64,000 bases of DNA from Azospirillum sp. TSA2s (lineage in GTDB: Bacteria > Pseudomonadota > Alphaproteobacteria > Azospirillales > Azospirillaceae), in the NCBI RefSeq assembly GCF_004923315.1, contig NZ_CP039650.1, positions 2,381,501-2,445,500 on the forward strand, read 5' to 3'. The notes beneath the pieces are model-generated. The model searched no databases. It was not told the DNA's origin and worked only from the letters and a program-made list of their open reading frames with translations. Numbering within the stretch: position 1 is the first letter of the stretch; every line of letters starts with the position of its first letter. Of the stretch, positions 62,775 through 64,000 are shown in pieces. The translations under genes were made by a program, and so were the position numbers.

Positions 62775-64000
62775 CTACCGCCGCAGATCCTTATCCAGGT
62801 TCGGTTCCGCCCGGTCGCCGTTCAGGCGGGCGCGATAGACCTGGACGGCTTCCAGCACGCGCTGGACATAGTTGCGGGTTTCTGAGATCGGGATCAGCTC
62901 GATCCAATCGACCACGTCGACGGATTCGGTGCGCGGATCGCCATAGGTCTGCAGCCATTGGCGGACACGGTTCGGACCGGCGTTGTAGCCGGCGATGGCC
63001 AGCACCCAGGAGCCGTTGAAGCGATCGATCAGCTCAGCCAGATAGGCAGAGCCCAGCGTGACGTTATAGCCGGGGTCCGACGTCAGCCGCGCGTTCGTGT
63101 GCTTCAGCCCCAGCTTTCCCGCCACCAGCTGCGCCGTCGTCGGCATCAGCTGCATCAGCCCGCGCGCGCCGGCGGACGACACGATGGTCGGGTTGAAGGT
63201 GCTTTCCTGCCGGATGATGCCGTGAACCAGCGCCAGTTCCGGTGCCGACGGACGGGCGTCGATCATCGGATAGCCGGCCTCGACCAGGAACACGTCGTTC
63301 TGGGCGGCATCCTTCGCGGCGGCCACGGCCAGGTCGCGACGGCCGACATCGCTCGCCAGCCTCGCGGCCAGCACATAGTCGGCGGGCGTCTTGGCATCCA
63401 GGCTGATGCGGCGGACGAAGCCGGTCACCTGATCGGCGGCGTTCCCGCCGATCTCCGCCAACAGGCGGGCGACGCGCACCACCTCCCGCTTGTTGAAGGC
63501 CGCCGTCTCGGCGCTGGAGACCGACGGCGGGGTGGGCAGGGTGACCGCGCCGCCGGAAACATGGCGGAAGGCCAGCTGACCATAGAAGGTGGTGGAGTAG
63601 GTCGCGGCCTTGGCATACCACTCCCGCGCCGGGCCGGTCTGGCCCAACGCCTCGGCTGCGCGTCCGCACCAATAGGCACCGCGCGCCTTGCTGATCGGCG
63701 CGCTGACCGACCGGTACAGCTTGTGGAAATGGGCGAAGGCTTCCGACGGCTTGTCGAGGAAGCGCAGGGCCAGGAATCCCGACAGGAACTCCGCATCGGC
63801 GAAGGCGCTGCCGTCGCTCATGCCGTTGGCGCTGACCAGACGGTAGGCGAGGTTGTAGTCGCCCCGCTCCATCGCGCGGCGAGCCAGCAGATGGCGCTCC
63901 GACCACCAGGACTGCGGGCGGCCCATGTCGGCGCCGGCCTGGGCGATGATCTCCAGCGCGCCGGCATCGTCGCCCTTGCGCCGCAGGTAGCGGGCGCGGT
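62775..64000 (-). CDS. soluble lytic murein transglycosylase, N-terminal part outside window
   Basis: The reading frame runs to the right edge without a stop, so the protein is incomplete at its N terminus; the ATG at 63926 is internal. The visible 408 residues have helical TPR-like superhelix repeats (for example YLRRKGDDAGALEIIAQAG and GAYWCGRAAEALGQTGPAREWYAKAA) and a C-terminal SLT catalytic domain: Glu in GIIRQESTFNP, then GARGLMQLMPTTAQ and YNAGPNRVRQW. It cleaves peptidoglycan between MurNAc and GlcNAc in the periplasm and would need a signal peptide further upstream. Confidence 0.92.
   Translation of the reverse strand, partial: RARYLRRKGDDAGALEIIAQAGADMGRPQSWWSERHLLARRAMERGDYNLAYRLVSANGMSDGSAFADAEFLSGFLALRFLDKPSEAFAHFHKLYRSVSAPISKARGAYWCGRAAEALGQTGPAREWYAKAATYSTTFYGQLAFRHVSGGAVTLPTPPSVSSAETAAFNKREVVRVARLLAEIGGNAADQVTGFVRRISLDAKTPADYVLAARLASDVGRRDLAVAAAKDAAQNDVFLVEAGYPMIDARPSAPELALVHGIIRQESTFNPTIVSSAGARGLMQLMPTTAQLVAGKLGLKHTNARLTSDPGYNVTLGSAYLAELIDRFNGSWVLAIAGYNAGPNRVRQWLQTYGDPRTESVDVVDWIELIPISETRNYVQRVLEAVQVYRARLNGDRAEPNLDKDLRR

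Overview
The window is GC-rich, densely coded alphaproteobacterial chromosome, most likely from Azospirillum or a close Rhodospirillales relative. The pointers are a fused anthranilate synthase TrpE(G), a three-part proton-translocating transhydrogenase (PntAA, PntAB, PntB) with Rhodospirillum-type subunit lengths, GapR, an MbfA-type ferritin/VIT1 protein, an NDUFS4-like complex I subunit, and very many two-component and c-di-GMP proteins. I see no transposase, integrase, prophage gene or CRISPR array. The species call is inference from gene content, not from a marker gene.

Layout. 1-6.7 kb: trpE(G), gapR, the pnt operon and two small genes. 6.8-9.4 kb: a complete ABC importer of the sulfonate/nitrate/taurine class. 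9.4-16.7 kb (mostly minus strand): threonine ammonia-lyase translationally coupled to a membrane-anchored penicillin-acylase-family protein, then an MHYT/FixL-like-PAS hybrid kinase. 16.7-18.9 kb: divergent cobD and cobC for the lower ligand arm of cobalamin. 19-27.6 kb: a signalling block with a PAS-PAS-GGDEF cyclase, a STAS protein, a SpoIIE-type phosphatase with a degenerate receiver, a receiver-HATPase protein, a large BarA-like hybrid kinase and a periplasmic binding protein. 27.7-32.8 kb: a GST, a minus-strand operon tusA / DUF2478-DUF4213-DUF364 fusion / DUF1244, an SDR and an Hsp70-like protein. 33-38.7 kb: mrp, then hflK-hflC-degP envelope quality control. 39-44.3 kb: a LuxR-type regulator, an OmpR/EnvZ-like pair, a MarR regulator and mbfA. 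44.5-51.9 kb: tpiA, secG, pyrG, an autotransporter esterase, a dienelactone hydrolase, kdsA and a DUF192 protein. 52-55.9 kb: a MacAB-like export system and a glycosyltransferase fragment. 56-64 kb: tRNA-Pro, an NDUFS4 homologue, tRNA-Arg, tRNA-Lys, coaD, gyrA, a MATE transporter, an entericidin-like lipoprotein and a lytic transglycosylase that runs off the window.

How it works together. Most of the window is housekeeping (NADPH supply, Trp, Ile and B12 synthesis, CTP, KDO, CoA, gyrase, Fe-S carrier, protein quality control) mixed with environmental sensing. The best candidates for undescribed biology are: the tusA / DUF2478-DUF4213-DUF364 / DUF1244 operon, which looks like a sulfur-transfer plus metal- or cofactor-handling unit; the partner-switching set with a receiver that has lost its phosphorylation site; the kinase joining an MHYT membrane sensor to a PAS that keeps FixL haem residues; and the dCache hybrid kinase, whose membrane-anchoring N terminus is open in frame but lacks an ATG, GTG or TTG start.

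Family assignments come from reading the translations without database searches. Starts moved inward from the longest open frame are explained in each entry.
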